NCBI RefSeq assembly: GCF_028765165.1
Contig: NZ_JARADB010000004.1
Span: 124,001 to 188,000, forward strand
DNA from: Paenibacillus sp. MAHUQ-63
Lineage (GTDB): Bacteria > Bacillota > Bacilli > Paenibacillales > NBRC-103111
Length of the DNA: 64,000 nucleotides
Direction of reading: 5' to 3'
Shown: piece after piece, positions 42,989 through 51,889 of the stretch
Layout of the letters: every line of letters starts with the position of its first letter
Numbering within the stretch: the first letter of the stretch is position 1
Notes under the pieces: model-generated
Databases searched by the model: none
What the model was told of the DNA's origin: nothing
What the model saw: the letters and a program-made list of their open reading frames with translations, nothing else
Translations under genes and position numbers: made by a program

Positions 42989-43017
42989 ATTTTATTAAAA
43001 ACGACGGCAAGTGTCAA
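42989..43017 (-). promoter_or_regulatory. Promoter of rpsD
   Basis: On the minus strand a consensus TTGACA (43017-43012) and TAAAAT (42994-42989) are separated by exactly 17 bases. Confidence 0.75.
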
Positions 43018-43137
43018 GTCTGAATCCATCGTCTGGAATTGAAAATGTCGTGCAATGCGGGCAGAAAAATAGTATGATTACGAAGTATACATTTTGTACT
43101 GGATCAATAGGACTACGTTTGGTAGTGAGGGGAGCCT

Positions 43138-45129
43138 ATGAGTGAATCACTTCGTAGTATGAAACAGCATAGCCCGGCAGAGCACTTCGAAGCATTTATT
43201 CGGCAAGGACTTGTTCTTTCTAGCAACTTTTCCTATGAAGAATGGCATTGCCATCAAGCGCTTCAAGACGCCTTCGAGTATTGGATCTATGAGTTCGGAC
43301 AAGCCATGCTTCCGCCGCGAACCGCGTTCTTAAGCGCAGGCAGCGATCTCCGCGTGATGAATGCCTGCTCGCATGATACCCCGTTCTTGGACGATTTATT
43401 GCAAACGGGTACATCATGGAGCTTCACGGACCGATTGGATAATCCGATTGCCCGCAGCGCTGAGATGCGGAGCCTGCAGACGATGTCCGGCGCGCAAATG
43501 GGATCCTCCCAGCTGCTGACAACGCAGGGAGCGGCCATACCGATCCTGAATCCGCATGGAAAGCCAATCGCTTTTTTGGGACTATTTTCCCAATTGCACG
43601 ATGATATAGATGAGCTCGCTCAATTATTATATACATTATCCATTTCGTTTCACAGCTGTGTGCAGAGCATTGAAGACCGCCGCAGATACGATCTGCTGCT
43701 GCTCCAGCATCAACAGCGCGAGCTGGATTTCAAGAAGCACGATATTTTGTTCGATGCTTCCAAGAAGCTTCATGCGAAGATTGACGTCGATTCCGTTTTG
43801 ACGGAAGCCATCGAATGCTTATACCGGGTATACCCGCTTATGCAGGTGGATTTGCTGCTGTCACAAGATAATGACTCGACGAATTTGTCCGTGAAGCCGT
43901 TGAATTTTCAGAGTATTGAGAACGATATCTGTACCCGGGCTTTTATGGAAAGCACCGTGATCTTCGAGCCGACACCCGGCAGCGAAGGTCCCAGCACGGG
44001 CAAGGTAGCCGCTCCGTTATCGGGCAAACAAGGCGTTTACGGCGTGCTCTACATGCAATTCGAGCACGATCTGATCCATGCTTCCGATCTGCAATTCATC
44101 TCTTTGCTTGCGGATACGGCCGGCTCAGCCTTCGAGAATGCGAAGCTGTACGAGCAATCCAATCTGATGATCAACGAGCTGCGTTTAATTAACGAGATTA
44201 CGAAGCAGCTGAATCAGAGCCTCAGGTTGAACGAAATTTTCAGCTCGGCCTCTGCGGAGCTGTTACACATTTTCGGTGCCGATTACAGCTGCATTCTGCA
44301 AACGAACAAAGATCAGAAGGACAAGCTGATCGTTCAAGCGACGAATTTGCCGGCTATTATTCATGAGTCCTTCGCTATGGATCAAGGCTTTTCCGGTCTG
44401 ATCTACCGTACGAAAGAACCGGTTATCATCTCGGATTATTGGTCGAACAACAAAGTGAAGTCCAGGCTGATGCAGCTGACGAATTCGAGATCCTTGATCG
44501 GTTCGCCGATTCTGGTGAACGGAGAGGTGCAAGGTGTCATCCTCGTCGTCCACAGCAAGCCGAATTTCTTCTCCTACGATAATTACAAGCTGCTGCAGGT
44601 GCTTTCCGGGCATATCGGTCTGGCCATGACGAATGCGTCGCTGCATGCGGAAGTGAAGCGCATGGTTATTACGGATAATTTGACGGGGCTGTATGCCCGC
44701 CATTACTTGGATGAACAGGCTAATGCCCTGCAGAAGAAAGATTTCTGCGGCTCCCTGATTGTGGTGGATATCGATAATTTCAAACGGATCAACGATACGC
44801 ACGGCCATCAGATCGGTGATGAAATCTTGATTCAGGTCTCCCAGATTATTAAGACCAGCATTCGGGACAGCGATATCGCGGCGAGATGGGGCGGAGAGGA
44901 GTTAGCCGTGTACTTGCCTCAAGTCGCCAAGGATCAGACCATTCGCATTGCCGAACGGATTCGCACGCGGGTGATGGAAGAGACCGACCCGCATGTGACG
45001 GTCTCCTGCGGTGTCTCCGATTGGAATTGGGAAGAGGACAAGATCAGCGTAGAATCCTTGTTCTACCGCGCCGATATGGCGCTATATCAAGCGAAGAATA
45101 ATGGCCGTAACCAGATTCAGGTCGGTTAA
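43138..45129 (+). CDS. GAF-GAF-GGDEF protein, diguanylate cyclase candidate
   Basis: A 663-residue signalling protein with no signal peptide. An N-terminal GAF-like domain (1-180), a linker, then further GAF domains (200-340 and 355-490) precede a C-terminal GGDEF domain. That domain begins NLTGLYARHYLDEQ, holds VDIDNFKRINDTHGHQIGD (Mg site) and ends with the signature RWGGEELAVYLPQ, a functional GGEEL form. It probably makes cyclic di-GMP in response to a small ligand. No I-site RxxD is obvious upstream of the signature. Promoter and regulation are not seen. ATG 43138 follows GAGGGGAG. Confidence 0.88.
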   Translation: MSESLRSMKQHSPAEHFEAFIRQGLVLSSNFSYEEWHCHQALQDAFEYWIYEFGQAMLPPRTAFLSAGSDLRVMNACSHDTPFLDDLLQTGTSWSFTDRLDNPIARSAEMRSLQTMSGAQMGSSQLLTTQGAAIPILNPHGKPIAFLGLFSQLHDDIDELAQLLYTLSISFHSCVQSIEDRRRYDLLLLQHQQRELDFKKHDILFDASKKLHAKIDVDSVLTEAIECLYRVYPLMQVDLLLSQDNDSTNLSVKPLNFQSIENDICTRAFMESTVIFEPTPGSEGPSTGKVAAPLSGKQGVYGVLYMQFEHDLIHASDLQFISLLADTAGSAFENAKLYEQSNLMINELRLINEITKQLNQSLRLNEIFSSASAELLHIFGADYSCILQTNKDQKDKLIVQATNLPAIIHESFAMDQGFSGLIYRTKEPVIISDYWSNNKVKSRLMQLTNSRSLIGSPILVNGEVQGVILVVHSKPNFFSYDNYKLLQVLSGHIGLAMTNASLHAEVKRMVITDNLTGLYARHYLDEQANALQKKDFCGSLIVVDIDNFKRINDTHGHQIGDEILIQVSQIIKTSIRDSDIAARWGGEELAVYLPQVAKDQTIRIAERIRTRVMEETDPHVTVSCGVSDWNWEEDKISVESLFYRADMALYQAKNNGRNQIQVG

Positions 45130-45139
45130 TAACGCATAT

Positions 45140-45172
45140 AACCATTTGCCGGCAGGCAGGTGGTTTTTATTT
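45140..45172 (+). terminator. Rho-independent terminator
   Basis: AACCATTTGCC pairs with GGCAGGTGGTT over 11 bp around GGCA, followed by TTTATTTTT. Confidence 0.8.
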
Positions 45173-45285
45173 TTCATATTTCGGAGGAAAGAGGGCATGC
45201 TAGATGCAGGTTCGTGCTACTTTTCTCTTCCTGTACTAACGGTAACATGTTACAATAGTTGGGTTAAGGGAAGGATGGTCGAAAT

Positions 45286-45969
45286 TTGTCAGTGGTCAGA
45301 AAAAAGCGGATTCTCTCAATTTTATGTGTTCTTGTTTTACTTGCTGGGTTGATTTATTTCTTCTTCTATAACCCTATCGGCATTAAGCTGGCTCACAGCA
45401 ATATGCGTCAACTGGCTGATCACTTGAGGGATCTGGGTTGGACAGGTAAAATCATCGGGATGGCCTTAATTTTCGGCCAAACGTTTTTTCCTTTTATCCC
45501 GTTTGTTCTTGTCGCAGGAACGAATGTCGCCATTTTCGGGATAGAGGTTGGATTTCTCGTGAATTATGTGATGTCCGTTCTGGGAGCCGTCGCTTCGTTT
45601 TATTTCGCCCGTTATTACGGACATGCCTGGGTCGAGAAGAAGCTGGAACGATTCCCGCTCGTTACGCAGTTCAGCCGCCGGATGGAACGCCGGGGATTCC
45701 TGTATGTGCTGTTAGGCAGGCTCATTCCGGTATTGCCTTCTTCGGCGATTAATTTCGCTGCAGGGCTGACGAGAATCAGGTTTACGCATTTCCTGTGGGG
45801 AACGGTGCTGGGGAAACTGCCGATTGTGTTCCTGGAGTCATTGATCGCCCATGATTTGTTTCATTTCCATAAGTACAAAGGGCGGCTGCTCATCCTCTTG
45901 GGCATTTTGATCGTGTTGATTTTCATTGGAAACGGGGTAAAGCGGGCGCTGGCGCCAAAGACCAAATAA
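45286..45969 (+). CDS. TVP38/TMEM64 (DedA-like) membrane protein
   Basis: A 227-residue membrane protein with the VTT (SNARE-associated) core: GQTFFPFIPFVLVAGTNVAIFG, then a re-entrant helix, then GRLIPVLPSSAINFAAGLTRI and a closing pair of helices. Such proteins act in lipid scrambling or undecaprenyl-phosphate recycling and are widespread; the exact job is open. TTG 45286 (preceded by AAGGGAAGGAT) is the likely start. It stands alone. Confidence 0.85.
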   Translation: MSVVRKKRILSILCVLVLLAGLIYFFFYNPIGIKLAHSNMRQLADHLRDLGWTGKIIGMALIFGQTFFPFIPFVLVAGTNVAIFGIEVGFLVNYVMSVLGAVASFYFARYYGHAWVEKKLERFPLVTQFSRRMERRGFLYVLLGRLIPVLPSSAINFAAGLTRIRFTHFLWGTVLGKLPIVFLESLIAHDLFHFHKYKGRLLILLGILIVLIFIGNGVKRALAPKTK

Positions 45970-46086
45970 AGCGCTCTCTTCTTGGAGAATGAAGGAAATT
46001 TTCTAGTTGCGCTTTATCACCTATCCAAGTTATCATATAGAAAGCAAGGCGACTAACTCATATGCAAATAAATGGAGGAATGAAAT

Positions 46087-46335
46087 ATGCCAAGTGCTAA
46101 CAATGCAGCAATTGTTGAAATTTCACAAACAGCTAATAAATTTAGATCATCCATCGTTCTCCAATACGATAATAAGTATATCGACGTGAAGAGTATCTTA
46201 GGCTTGTTCACAACGCTTTTGAGCTCAAGTACATATGATTTGCACGTTCATGGGCCGGATGCACAAGAAGCGAAAATCGCAATGGCTGAAGTTTTTGCTA
46301 AACACGAACTCGGGGTTAACGTTGTAGAAGACTAG
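46087..46335 (+). CDS. HPr-like protein lacking the catalytic histidine segment
   Basis: An 82-residue protein related to HPr and Crh. From residue 11 (EISQTANKF...) it aligns with HPr after the active-site loop. The regulatory site is kept: DVKSILGL, with Ser36 at the position of Ser46. The N-terminal stretch that in HPr carries GIHARPA with His15 is absent, and only about 13 residues, MPSANNAAIVEIS, stand there. It thus cannot take phosphate from enzyme I in the normal way, but may be phosphorylated by HPr kinase, as Crh is. GGAGGAAT lies before ATG 46087. No PTS gene is adjacent. Confidence 0.78.
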   Translation: MPSANNAAIVEISQTANKFRSSIVLQYDNKYIDVKSILGLFTTLLSSSTYDLHVHGPDAQEAKIAMAEVFAKHELGVNVVED

Positions 46336-46350
46336 TCCAACCTCCGGATG

Positions 46351-46381
46351 AAGGTACTCTCAGAATCTCTGAGGGTACCTT
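46351..46381 (+). terminator. Hairpin terminator
   Basis: AAGGTAC-CTCAGA pairs with TCTGAG-GTACCTT; the T tract after it is broken (TCTCTTGT). Confidence 0.6.
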
Positions 46382-46457
46382 CTCTTGTATATTGGCGCAA
46401 TTTCGCTTAATATAGATCATATAAGGACGGATGACTATGCGTATAGGGGGAAGTGGA

Positions 46458-46745
46458 ATGTCTTCATCTGATCTATTGCTGGACATGAATCAAAAGGCGC
46501 TAAATCTTCTTCAAGAAGATGCAGATAAAATCGAGAAGCTGATCGAAGTACAGATGGAAAACTTGACGACGCGTCAATGCCCGCTGTATGAAGAAGTTCT
46601 AGATACGCAAATGTACGGTCTGTCTAGAGAGATTGATTTTGCCATTCGGGCGGGGCTCATCTCCGAGCTGCCGGGCAAACAAATCCTCAGCAAGCTTGAA
46701 CGTAATCTTGCTCAGCTATATGAAGCGCTTAATAACAAAAAGTAA
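46458..46745 (+). CDS. ylaN: YlaN family protein (UPF0358/DUF1507)
   Basis: A 95-residue helical protein, matching B. subtilis YlaN: MNQKALNLLQEDADKIEKLI, QMENLTTRQCPLYEEVLDTQ, MYGLSREIDFAIRAGL. YlaN is needed for growth when iron is low and is reported to interact with Fur. The third of three in-frame ATGs (46458) follows AGGGGG and gives the family's usual length, so it is chosen over 46431. The stop codon is part of the terminator hairpin. In Bacillus ylaN lies beside ftsW; here three genes separate them. Confidence 0.92.
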   Translation: MSSSDLLLDMNQKALNLLQEDADKIEKLIEVQMENLTTRQCPLYEEVLDTQMYGLSREIDFAIRAGLISELPGKQILSKLERNLAQLYEALNNKK

Positions 46746-46769
46746 CCCATCGCTGGGTTACTTTTTTTT
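46742..46769 (+). terminator. Rho-independent terminator of ylaN
   Basis: GTAACCCA pairs with TGGGTTAC around TCGC, then eight T. The stem begins at the stop codon. Confidence 0.9.
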
Positions 46770-46782
46770 GTGGATTGAAACG

Positions 46783-47829
46783 CTAGACGAGGAAGAACAC
46801 GACGCCCAGGATGATGTAGACGACGAGCAGCAGCAGTCCTTCGTACCAATTCGTCGAACCGTCCTGCGTAATGGACTTCGTTATAAAGACGGCAACCCCG
46901 ATTGCGGCGAGCTCGTATGTAGTGAAGACGATGTTCATCGGCGTGCCGCTGATGAAGAAGCTGGCAATGACCAGCACGGGAGCTACGAACAGCGCGATTT
47001 GCAGGGAGCTTCCGATGGCGATCTCGACGGCAGCGCCCATTTTGTTCTTCATGGCCATCATGACGGCAGCGCTGTGTTCGGCCGCGTTGCCGATGATCGC
47101 CACAAGGAAGGCCCCGACGAACAGCTCGGAGAATCCGAACTTATGCGTGACTTCCTCTAAGGTGCCGACCAGCCATTCGCTCGTAAAAGCCACCATCACC
47201 GTAGCCAGCACCAAGAACAGAATCGAAGTCGTTTTGGACCAGGCCGCTTCCCCGTGTTCGATGGCTTCATCGGACAGAATGCTTTTGTGCGTAATCATGG
47301 AGAAGATCAGCCATAGGATGTAGGCGGCTATGAGCAGAATGGCGACGATCATGCTCATGCTCGAAGTTTCTTTGGTCGTCAAACCCCCGGTGAAGATAGC
47401 TGGAATGAAGAGCGCGACGACACCGAGAATCATCAGGGAAGAGTTATGGGAAGCGAGCTTCACATTGAACGACTGCTCCTTGAACTTCAGTCCGCCTGCA
47501 AAAATACTGAGTCCCAGCACAAGCAGCAGGTTCCCGATGATCGCGCCGGTAAGGCTGGCTTTGACGATGTCATACAAGCCGTCTTTCACCAGGAAGAAGG
47601 CGATGATGAGCTCGGCTGCGTTGCCGAACGTGGCGTTCAGGAAGCCGCCTACACGCTCGCCTGCATAATGAGCTACGCTTTCCGTCGCTTTGCCCAAGAA
47701 GCCGGCAACAAATATAATCGCGATACAGGCAATGACGAATTGCCAGGTCGTGTTCACATGCATGTAATGCGCAATGGCCGTTGCCACAAAAGAAATGATT
47801 AAACCTGCGTAAAACAATTTACCCTTCAA
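46783..47829 (-). CDS. Calcium/proton antiporter, CaCA (Cax/ChaA) family
   Basis: A 348-residue membrane exchanger with eleven or so hydrophobic segments and the two conserved alpha repeats: NATFGNAAELIIAFFLVKDG and IIGNAAEHSAAVMMAMKNKM, whose acidic residues bind Ca2+. This is the YfkE/Cax plan. It exports Ca2+ (or other cations) in exchange for protons. TTG 47829 follows GGAGGG. Its stop is convergent with ylaN, and the gap is 37 bases. Confidence 0.92.
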   Translation of the reverse strand: MKGKLFYAGLIISFVATAIAHYMHVNTTWQFVIACIAIIFVAGFLGKATESVAHYAGERVGGFLNATFGNAAELIIAFFLVKDGLYDIVKASLTGAIIGNLLLVLGLSIFAGGLKFKEQSFNVKLASHNSSLMILGVVALFIPAIFTGGLTTKETSSMSMIVAILLIAAYILWLIFSMITHKSILSDEAIEHGEAAWSKTTSILFLVLATVMVAFTSEWLVGTLEEVTHKFGFSELFVGAFLVAIIGNAAEHSAAVMMAMKNKMGAAVEIAIGSSLQIALFVAPVLVIASFFISGTPMNIVFTTYELAAIGVAVFITKSITQDGSTNWYEGLLLLVVYIILGVVFFLV

Positions 47830-48019
47830 TGTACACCCTCCGACTCCTAAAGTATGGAAACCTTTTAACTTCTTCTTACTATACCCAGTTTGGCTTTTAA
47901 AGTAAATTCGATTTGGGCATTTCTTGCTTTCATGTATTGAACTTATTACAATAGATTTATACCTGAGCGGAGAGGCTTTGGGGCTCCGTTCAATGATCCT
48001 ACGTTAGGAGTTGATACAT

Positions 48020-48406
48020 ATGGCTGAAGACAATCAAACCGGCTTAATTCGTATTTCTGATGATGTTGTATCCACCATAGCAGGTCTTGCAGCTCTGGAA
48101 ACACCCGGCATCGCCGGTATGTCCGGCGGCATCTCCGAAGGCTTGGCGAAGCGTCTGAGCGGTAAGAACGTACAGCGCGGCGTCTCCGTCGAGGTCGGTC
48201 AAGTCGAAGCGGCGATCGATCTGCGCGTCATCGTCAACTACGGTTCGCGCATTCAGGACGTTTGCAGGGATCTCCAGGAGAACGTGCGGGAAGCCGTTGA
48301 GAATATGACCGGATTAACGGTGGTCGAAGTGAATGTGAAGGTGGAAGGCGTTGCCTTCAAAGAAGACAACAACACCGAAGTGGACGATCCTCATCGCGTC
48401 AAATAA
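48020..48406 (+). CDS. Asp23/Gls24 family envelope-stress protein
   Basis: A 128-residue Asp23 domain: IRISDDVVSTIAGLAALETP, GIAGMSGGISEGLAKRLSG, VEVGQVEAAIDLRVIVNYG and VVEVNVKVEGVAF. Similar Bacillus proteins are YloU and YqhY, which act in envelope homeostasis or lipid synthesis. AGGAG lies nine bases before ATG 48020; a TTG at 48011 is unlikely. It is convergent with ftsW. Confidence 0.9.
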   Translation: MAEDNQTGLIRISDDVVSTIAGLAALETPGIAGMSGGISEGLAKRLSGKNVQRGVSVEVGQVEAAIDLRVIVNYGSRIQDVCRDLQENVREAVENMTGLTVVEVNVKVEGVAFKEDNNTEVDDPHRVK

Positions 48407-48450
48407 AAAAAAGACCCAATCGAATGCGAAGTCGATTAGGGTCTTTTTTT
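48405..48450. terminator. Bidirectional terminator between asp23 and ftsW genes
   Basis: AAAAGACCC-AATCGA pairs with TCGATT-AGGGTCTTTT, with A and T runs on either side. It overlaps the end of the ftsW coding region. Confidence 0.85.
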
Positions 48451-49584
48451 GGCAGGAGGCGCTTCTTTCTGCGATTGCTCCCGCGATATGCTGAGGATGA
48501 CGCCCATGCTGATAAGCGATACCATCATGGAGGAACCGCCGGCCGATATGAAGGGCAGGGTTACCCCGGTAAGCGGGATCGTCCCTGTAACACCACCGAT
48601 GTTAATGAACGCCTGGAAAGCGAACATCACCATGATGCCGACGCCGGAGAGCATACCGAACATATCGGGGCAGCGCACCGCGATCAGAATTCCCCGCCAG
48701 ATGAAGAAAATAAAGACCAGAATGAATAGGGAACTTCCGATGAAGCCTAACTCCTCGCCGATAATGGCGAAAATGAAGTCGTTGTGCGCTTCAGGCAAGT
48801 AATGCAGCTTCTGAATGCCTTGTCCGAAGCCTGCGCCGGTCAAGCCGCCGTGCCCGAACGCATACAGCGATTGCACCACCTGGTGCCCCGAGCCTTGCGG
48901 GTCCGAGAAAGGATCCATGAACGAGGTCAGCCGGTTAATCCGGTAGTTCGTGCTGTCCGATCCGCCCTTTAACATATAAAGGGACAGTCCGACGGCGGCC
49001 AGCGTAATTAGGCTTGTCCCCAGCAGGAAGATGTGCTTCAGATTCGAGCCTCCGACCATAATGACGATGGCGGAGCAAACGAATAGAATCATGCAGGAGC
49101 CTAAGTCCGGCTGGAGCATGATCAAGAAGCATACGAAGCCGACAATGATCAAAGCGGGAAGCAGTCCCTTTTTGAAATTGCGAAACTTCTCATCTTTGTT
49201 GCTGATGAGTGAAGCCAGATAGAGAATCACGATCAGCTTGGCAAATTCCGTTGGCTGGATGCCGAATTTGCCAAGTGTGAACCAGCTGGATGCTCCGTTC
49301 GCTTCGCTCGTAAAAATAACGAAGATCAAACCAAGCACGACAAGGAAGAAAGCAGGAATCACGAGCTTCTTCAGCTTCGTGTAATGGAGGTTCATGCAAA
49401 AGAACATGCCGACCGTTCCAATGAACACCGCGATGAGCTGCTTTTTCGTGAAGGCCCACGGATCTCCGTAATAGGCGCTTGTCATTGAACTTGCGCTGAA
49501 AACCATAGCGAGTCCGAAGCAAACAAGTGCAAAGGTTAGTAGAAGCAGCAGAAAATCCGGCGTTCCTCTTCGAGGTGGATTCAT
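48436..49584 (-). CDS. ftsW: Cell-division peptidoglycan polymerase FtsW
   Basis: A 382-residue SEDS-family protein with about ten membrane segments. It shows FGIQPTEFAKL, LMLQPDLGSCMIL with the catalytic-type Asp, GSGHQVVQSLYAFGHGG, PEAHNDFIFAIIGEELG and GVTLPFISAGGSSM. FtsW polymerises glycan strands at the septum together with a class B PBP. The nearby ylaN (three genes away) supports FtsW (YlaO) over RodA or SpoVE. It follows yugN by 13 bases and is likely cotranscribed. The coding end is embedded in a bidirectional terminator. Confidence 0.9.
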   Translation of the reverse strand: MNPPRRGTPDFLLLLLTFALVCFGLAMVFSASSMTSAYYGDPWAFTKKQLIAVFIGTVGMFFCMNLHYTKLKKLVIPAFFLVVLGLIFVIFTSEANGASSWFTLGKFGIQPTEFAKLIVILYLASLISNKDEKFRNFKKGLLPALIIVGFVCFLIMLQPDLGSCMILFVCSAIVIMVGGSNLKHIFLLGTSLITLAAVGLSLYMLKGGSDSTNYRINRLTSFMDPFSDPQGSGHQVVQSLYAFGHGGLTGAGFGQGIQKLHYLPEAHNDFIFAIIGEELGFIGSSLFILVFIFFIWRGILIAVRCPDMFGMLSGVGIMVMFAFQAFINIGGVTGTIPLTGVTLPFISAGGSSMMVSLISMGVILSISREQSQKEAPPAKKRP

Positions 49585-49597
49585 GCTGTATCCTCGC

Positions 49598-49945
49598 CTA
49601 TTCGGCTAACGCTTGCTTCAATTGATCTAGTTTTTGTTTGGATAGTTTCATGACAGCATCCGGAACAGGGGAATTGTAATCCAACCCGTGCGGGAATGTT
49701 TCTCTTCCTATGTAAGCATCTTCTACAAACAAAATCGCATAAGGAGATTCCAGTTTGCCGCTTTCGACACGTGTGTTGACACGCAAGAAGTAGACGGATT
49801 TGCTTGCTTTATCTTCCATTTTGAAATCATAAGTCGCACGAGTGTATTCCCATTGCCAACGAACAAAACCGAGTTTCGTCGTTACTTCATCCAGATGAGC
49901 CAGATCGCTTTTCAAGCCTTTTAAGCCAGTTGCTTCAATAATCAC
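49598..49945 (-). CDS. yugN: YugN-like protein
   Basis: A 115-residue protein of the YugN family: TGLKGLKSDLAHLDEVTTKL, FVRWQWEYTRATYDFKM, YFLRVNTRVESGKLE and FPHGLDYNSPVPD. Function is unknown. The GTG start has GGAGGCG upstream. It is the first gene of a likely two-gene transcript with ftsW. Confidence 0.82.
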   Translation of the reverse strand: MIIEATGLKGLKSDLAHLDEVTTKLGFVRWQWEYTRATYDFKMEDKASKSVYFLRVNTRVESGKLESPYAILFVEDAYIGRETFPHGLDYNSPVPDAVMKLSKQKLDQLKQALAE

Positions 49946-50136
49946 TTATAACGCCTCCATATTGTACGTATGCATTCTTTATTCATGATAGTATGTTTCC
50001 AAAAGTTGTGCAAGTCGAGAAGGACTTCTAATTTCTAATATTTGATGGCACTTTGGAGATGAAACGGCAGCATTAATTTGGTAGAATAGGTTCAATAACC
50101 AAAGCAAGAACCAACAACGGGCGGAGGATTTACCAT

Positions 50137-51306
50137 ATGAACGAAATTCAAACGGACTTGCAAGCCATTTATGAAGAGATGGTCGCCTGGAGGCGCTACT
50201 TGCACCAGAACCCCGAGCTCTCCTTTCACGAATACCGGACGGCTGAATTCGTCGCGAATCATTTGCGCAGTTGGAATATTGAAGTTCGCACGGGCGTAGG
50301 CGGCAACGGTGTCGTAGGGCTGCTGCGCGGCAGCGGTGACGGACCTACGGTTGCGCTCCGGGCCGACATGGACGCTCTGCCGATCCAGGATGAGAAGAAT
50401 TGCGCCTATGCGTCCAAGACCGCAGGCATTATGCATGCTTGCGGGCATGACGCCCACACATCGACACTGCTGGGCATTGCCAAGGTGGCAAGCCGGCACC
50501 GGACCAAGCTGAAAGGGAATTTGGTGTTTCTCTTCCAACATGCCGAAGAAATCACTCCGGGCGGCGCGGATGCCATGATTCAGAACGGGGCTCTGGAAGG
50601 TGTCGACGCTGTGTTTGGCGTACACCTGTGGACGCCGTTCCCGGTTGGCCATGTGTATGGCAGACCAGGTCCTTTCATGGCCGCTCCGGACGAGTTCTCG
50701 ATTCAGATCCAAGGTAAAGGCGGTCACGGCGGCTTGCCCCACCAAACCGTTGACAGCATTTATGTCGCTTCGCAATTGGTTGTCAATCTGCAGTCCATCG
50801 TGAGCAGGCAAGTAGATCCGATTGAGCCGTGCGTCGTAAGCGTCGGTTCCTTCCACGCAGGCTCCAGCTTTAATGTCATAGCAGAGACGAGCGTGTTGAA
50901 CGGCACGGTCCGAACGTTCAACGCCGAATTGCGGCAGGATGTGAAGCAGCGGTTCGAACGCATTGTACAAGCTACATGCGAGATGTACGGGGCTTCGTAC
51001 CAATTGGATTATAAGCTGGGCTATCCCACTGTCGTGAACGACGCCCATGAAGCCGAGCGCTTCTTCAAAGTAGGCACTGCCTTGTTCGGCGCGGAAGCAA
51101 CCCATGAATCTCCGCTTATTATGGCCGGAGAGGACTTCGCTTATTATTTGCATCATCGTCCGGGCTGCTATATGTTCGTTGGCGCCGGCAATGAGGAAGC
51201 GGGTATTATTTATCCTCATCACCATCCCAAATTCGATATCGATGAACGTTCGATGTTGAATGCCGCGAGATTGCTGCTCGGTATGGCTTTGGATTATATG
51301 GAATGA
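50137..51306 (+). CDS. M20-family amidohydrolase (N-acyl amino acid or peptide hydrolase)
   Basis: A 389-residue M20D metallopeptidase. Metal ligands and acid are visible in LRADMDALPIQD, HACGHDAHTSTLLG, FQHAEEITPGGADAMI and GEDFAYY. The lid domain (about 180-290) has GKGGHGGLPHQTVDSIYVA. Family members hydrolyse N-acyl amino acids, hippurate, auxin conjugates or N-acetyl-diaminopimelate. The preference here cannot be read. GGAGGATTTACC precedes ATG 50137. The CBS gene follows 56 bases on. Confidence 0.9.
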   Translation: MNEIQTDLQAIYEEMVAWRRYLHQNPELSFHEYRTAEFVANHLRSWNIEVRTGVGGNGVVGLLRGSGDGPTVALRADMDALPIQDEKNCAYASKTAGIMHACGHDAHTSTLLGIAKVASRHRTKLKGNLVFLFQHAEEITPGGADAMIQNGALEGVDAVFGVHLWTPFPVGHVYGRPGPFMAAPDEFSIQIQGKGGHGGLPHQTVDSIYVASQLVVNLQSIVSRQVDPIEPCVVSVGSFHAGSSFNVIAETSVLNGTVRTFNAELRQDVKQRFERIVQATCEMYGASYQLDYKLGYPTVVNDAHEAERFFKVGTALFGAEATHESPLIMAGEDFAYYLHHRPGCYMFVGAGNEEAGIIYPHHHPKFDIDERSMLNAARLLLGMALDYME

Positions 51307-51362
51307 ATGCCGTCCCTCCAATGGAGAATGCTAACCCTGTAACACAACTTCAAGGAGGGATT

Positions 51363-51809
51363 ATGGACATGGCAGGCAAAACGGTTAGAGACATCATGAG
51401 CAAAGATTGTGTGACTGTCACGCTGCAGGATAACGTCTACGAGATCGCGGTCAAAATGAAACAGCACGACATCGGCTTCGTGGCTGTGGTTGAGGGCAAG
51501 AAGCTCATCGGGGTTGTAACCGACCGTGACCTCGTCGTCCGCGGCTATGCGGAGAAGCACTCGGGTTCAACGGCAGTGGATCAGGTGATTACGAAGGACA
51601 TTGCCACCATTGATCCGAACACTTCGATTGAAGAAGCGGCCAAAATCATGGCGAAAGAACAGATCCGTCGATTGCCGGTCGTTGAGAACGGCGAGCTCGT
51701 CGGCATTGTCGCAATCGGCGACTTGGCGGTGCGGGGCAGCTTTGAGGACGAAGCCGGGGAAGCCTTGAGTAAGATATCGTCGGACAGAACGCCGGTCGGC
51801 GTCAGCTAG
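51363..51809 (+). CDS. CBS-domain pair protein (YhcV-like)
   Basis: A 148-residue protein made of two CBS domains: VRDIMSKDCVTVTLQDNVYE...GVVTDRDLVVRG and VITKDIATIDPNTSIEEAAK...GIVAIGDLAVRG. Such pairs bind adenosine-type ligands and serve as sensors. AAGGAGG is 4 bases from ATG 51363 and 10 from ATG 51369, so either may be used. AcuB is also CBS-based, but AcuB has an extra ACT domain that is not seen here. A terminator follows. Confidence 0.85.
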   Translation: MDMAGKTVRDIMSKDCVTVTLQDNVYEIAVKMKQHDIGFVAVVEGKKLIGVVTDRDLVVRGYAEKHSGSTAVDQVITKDIATIDPNTSIEEAAKIMAKEQIRRLPVVENGELVGIVAIGDLAVRGSFEDEAGEALSKISSDRTPVGVS

Positions 51810-51848
51810 GGTTCCGTACTAAGGAGCTCTTGAGCCAGCCTTATAGCA

Positions 51849-51880
51849 AACAGCCCGTTGACATGATCAACGGGCTGTTT
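51849..51880. terminator. Bidirectional terminator
   Basis: ACAGCCCGTTGA pairs with TCAACGGGCTGT around CATGA, with TTTT after; it serves the CBS gene and the convergent acyltransferase gene. Confidence 0.85.
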
Positions 51881-51889
51881 TGACGTTCT

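Noticed and set aside
51363..51809. Displaced acuB
   Set aside because: Has two CBS domains but no visible ACT domain, and the start and end fit small YhcV-like proteins better.
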